Source of the DNA: Sphingobium sp. Z007
GTDB taxonomy: Bacteria > Pseudomonadota > Alphaproteobacteria > Sphingomonadales > Sphingomonadaceae
Assembly: GCF_900013425.1 (NCBI RefSeq)
Contig: NZ_FBXK01000001.1
Location: 928,501-992,500, forward strand
Length of the DNA: 64,000 nucleotides
Direction of reading: 5' to 3'
Within the stretch, counting starts at the first letter, position 1. The number at the start of each line of letters is the position of its first letter. The notes below the pieces were generated by a model. The model did not search any database and had not been told where the DNA came from. It saw nothing but the letters and a program-made list of their open reading frames with translations. The position numbers and the translations under genes are program-made. Shown here one piece after another: positions 62,499-64,000 of this stretch.

Positions 62499-63440
62499 CT
62501 ATTTCCTTTCCTCAGTCGTGGGACGGTAGTCAGGTAGTTTGGGAGATCCCACGCCTTCCCGGTCAATCTTCTTGACCGCATCGCCCACGCGTCGAACTGG
62601 TTCGCGAACGGCGCGGGCGGTTTCGGCGATTTGTTGCGCGTCCCCTTCCAATTGCCTGATCCGGGGCCGTGCGTGCGAAATGGATAGGCCCAGAGACCGG
62701 GCTTTGCCTTCGGCATCATGCAAGGGCCGGCCGAGGCTGTCGTGAAGACCGCCCCGCGATGCCTCGAGCCTCAGGCGAAGCCTCTCCGCGTCGTCTCCCG
62801 CCCGAGCCATTACATTCCCTAGAGAATGGATCCTGTCTTCCTGCAGGGCCTCCCCCGCGATTTGACTGACATCGCTTTTCCAGTTCCGCGAGCGCAGCGC
62901 GAGTTGGCCAAGACGTTCCTCGATGGATCGCTGACCGGCAGGGTCCAGCTTCTTTGAGATGCTATCGGCACCTGACGATATCTTGGCGATCATCTCGCCT
63001 GGATTGAGGTCGCCGCTGAGGAGGCCGCCGGTCTTCACTGGTACAAGCGGGAATGGCTGTCCCGCTTGAACTGTAAGTGCTGGTTCACGCTTGTTGCTTC
63101 CCGCCAGGCTTATCTCTGCCGATCCATCGAAGAATGATTTATCGACCGACGCTGTCACGCCGCGATGGAGTAAGATGTCCTTGGTAAGGACGAACCGGAC
63201 CACGACCGTATCCGGATTTGAAGGTTGGAGCCGGACCTGGGTTACTTTCCCAACGGGAACACCAAGAAGGTTGACGCCCGATCCGATTTGAACGCCGTCG
63301 ACCGATTGTTTAAACTGCACCTCATACGTGGCCCCGTCAGCCTCACGTGACTGGATGAGCCACAGGGTGAACCCAATGACGGCGGTTATGAGCAGGCCGA
63401 CAACAAGGCTCACCTTCAACCAGTTCGAACGCGTTTCCAT
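62499..63440 (-). CDS. MCE/MlaD family lipid-transport protein
   Basis: 313 residues: one N-terminal membrane helix (VSLVVGLLITAVIGFTLWLI), an MCE domain (YEVQFKQSVDGVQIGSGVNL, LGVPVGKVTQVRLQ) and a long helical C-terminus. Periplasmic substrate-binding part of an Mla-type ABC system that moves phospholipids or hydrophobic substrates; the permease and ATPase would be upstream, outside the window. Confidence 0.88.
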   Translation of the reverse strand: METRSNWLKVSLVVGLLITAVIGFTLWLIQSREADGATYEVQFKQSVDGVQIGSGVNLLGVPVGKVTQVRLQPSNPDTVVVRFVLTKDILLHRGVTASVDKSFFDGSAEISLAGSNKREPALTVQAGQPFPLVPVKTGGLLSGDLNPGEMIAKISSGADSISKKLDPAGQRSIEERLGQLALRSRNWKSDVSQIAGEALQEDRIHSLGNVMARAGDDAERLRLRLEASRGGLHDSLGRPLHDAEGKARSLGLSISHARPRIRQLEGDAQQIAETARAVREPVRRVGDAVKKIDREGVGSPKLPDYRPTTEERK

Positions 63441-63510
63441 GTGACCTAGAAATCCTGGAGCCGGTAGCGCGACAAATGAGCTTTTAATTTTCGCGAGATT
63501 TGGAACGTGA

Positions 63511-64000
63511 TCACCGCCGCTTCACTCGTTCACCAATTGCCAGGGCAATGGAAAGCACCGCCAGCAGCCCGGCGATGATCGGTTCCGAGGCGAAAAGGAT
63601 TGCAGCACATATTCCCAATGCTGCGGGGTAGAGCTGGGGAGTGGCTCTGCTGTTGCGCTCATCGCCGCGCAATCGTTCAAGATCCCTGGGTGCGATACTG
63701 ACGGTGATCGATCCGGTACGCGCAACTCTCTCGATCTGTCCCACCAGGCTCGGCGTTGACAAGGCGGCTCTTCCAAGCGCTGCAAACAGCTTGCCCGCTT
63801 CGCCACGCAATCGCGCCGGACTCGTTCGCTCGCGCATCAGTTCCTTTGCCAACGGAGCCAGTTCTCGAGTGATGTCGAATGTCGGATCGATGCGCCGGAC
63901 AAATCCCTCTGCCGTGAGCAGCGTCCGGAGCACCAGTGCCAGATCGGGCGGGAGCGCGAGATGAAAGTCGCGCAGTATCGCAAAGACGATTTGGAAAATG
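63511..64000 (-). CDS. UbiB/ABC1-family protein, C-terminal part
   Basis: Frame open to the window end (no start), FQIVFAILRDFHLALPPDLA, LVLRTLLTAEGFVRRIDPTF and two C-terminal hydrophobic segments (LYPAALGICAAILFA, IIAGLLAVLSIALAI) match the tail of UbiB-like atypical kinases, involved in ubiquinone biosynthesis or lipid homeostasis. Kinase motifs lie outside the window. Confidence 0.75.
   Translation of the reverse strand, partial: IFQIVFAILRDFHLALPPDLALVLRTLLTAEGFVRRIDPTFDITRELAPLAKELMRERTSPARLRGEAGKLFAALGRAALSTPSLVGQIERVARTGSITVSIAPRDLERLRGDERNSRATPQLYPAALGICAAILFASEPIIAGLLAVLSIALAIGERVKRR

Overview
The window reads like accessory DNA of an alphaproteobacterium, most likely a sphingomonad (Sphingomonas/Sphingobium/Novosphingobium group). 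This rests on overall gene style: GC-rich coding, a TonB-dependent receptor among aromatic-catabolic genes, a Rieske oxygenase with a separate ferredoxin reductase, and very many insertion sequences. The genus is inference.

Region 1 (1-19.0 kb) is a catabolic region. It holds a ferredoxin reductase (cut by the window start), a BenD-like cis-diol-carboxylate dehydrogenase, a hydratase-aldolase of the hydroxybenzylidenepyruvate type, both subunits of a Rieske oxygenase, and a membrane di-iron desaturase/hydroxylase. A tightly packed operon (5.8-18.1 kb) follows, with a separate SDR gene just downstream (to 19.0 kb). It encodes CoA-thioester chemistry: an SDR and a MaoC hydratase, an HMG-CoA-synthase-like/OB-fold fusion beside an SCP2-type thiolase, a CaiB transferase, three acyl-CoA dehydrogenases (one looks like methylsuccinyl-CoA dehydrogenase), an HTD2-type hydratase, a CitE-type lyase and a frameshifted 2-oxo-acid hydratase. 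CaiB, Mcd-like, HTD2-like and CitE together could turn methylsuccinate or a substituted succinate into pyruvate (or another 2-oxo acid) and acetyl-CoA.

Region 2 (19.0-28.8 kb) is a pile of mobile elements: two IS5-family copies, the tip of a Tn3-family tnpA, one end of an IS66 element with the 3' half of its passenger gene, an IS21 element, a serine-recombinase element inside istB, and a second IS21 inside that recombinase.

Region 3 (29.1-47.6 kb) is a second catabolic block. It has a thioesterase, glutaryl-CoA dehydrogenase, propionyl-CoA synthetase, two EamA/RarD exporters, an LLM flavin monooxygenase, a C-C bond hydrolase diverging from a hydratase, HpaI-type aldolase and CaiB operon, a TonB-dependent receptor and an FAH-family hydrolase. 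The order hydrolase, hydratase, aldolase, then beta-oxidation to glutaryl-CoA fits meta-cleavage degradation of an aromatic ring fused to an alicyclic ring (tetralin-like logic), but no extradiol ring-cleavage dioxygenase lies in the window.

Region 4 (48.0-60.5 kb) is a nested set of insertions: an IS1634-like remnant cut by a Tn3-family transposon, cut by an IS66 element, which is cut by a three-recombinase RIT element (in tnpB), an ISL3 element (in tnpC) and an IS21 (in its passenger gene). A second, identical copy of the serine-recombinase element then sits in another istB. Region 5 (60.5-64 kb) holds a methyltransferase, an alpha/beta hydrolase, an MCE/MlaD protein and a partial UbiB-like protein.

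The main discovery is structural. Two separate transposon insertions (IS66 with 8-bp and IS21 with 7-bp target duplications) each have one end near 21 kb and the other end at 48-57 kb in the wrong orientation, and the host genes they split can be rejoined only if the DNA between the two inverted recombinase-element copies (about 28.7-57.05 kb) is flipped. A large inversion has therefore happened here, and it involves a serine-recombinase element that targets the same codon of istB in two different IS21 elements.
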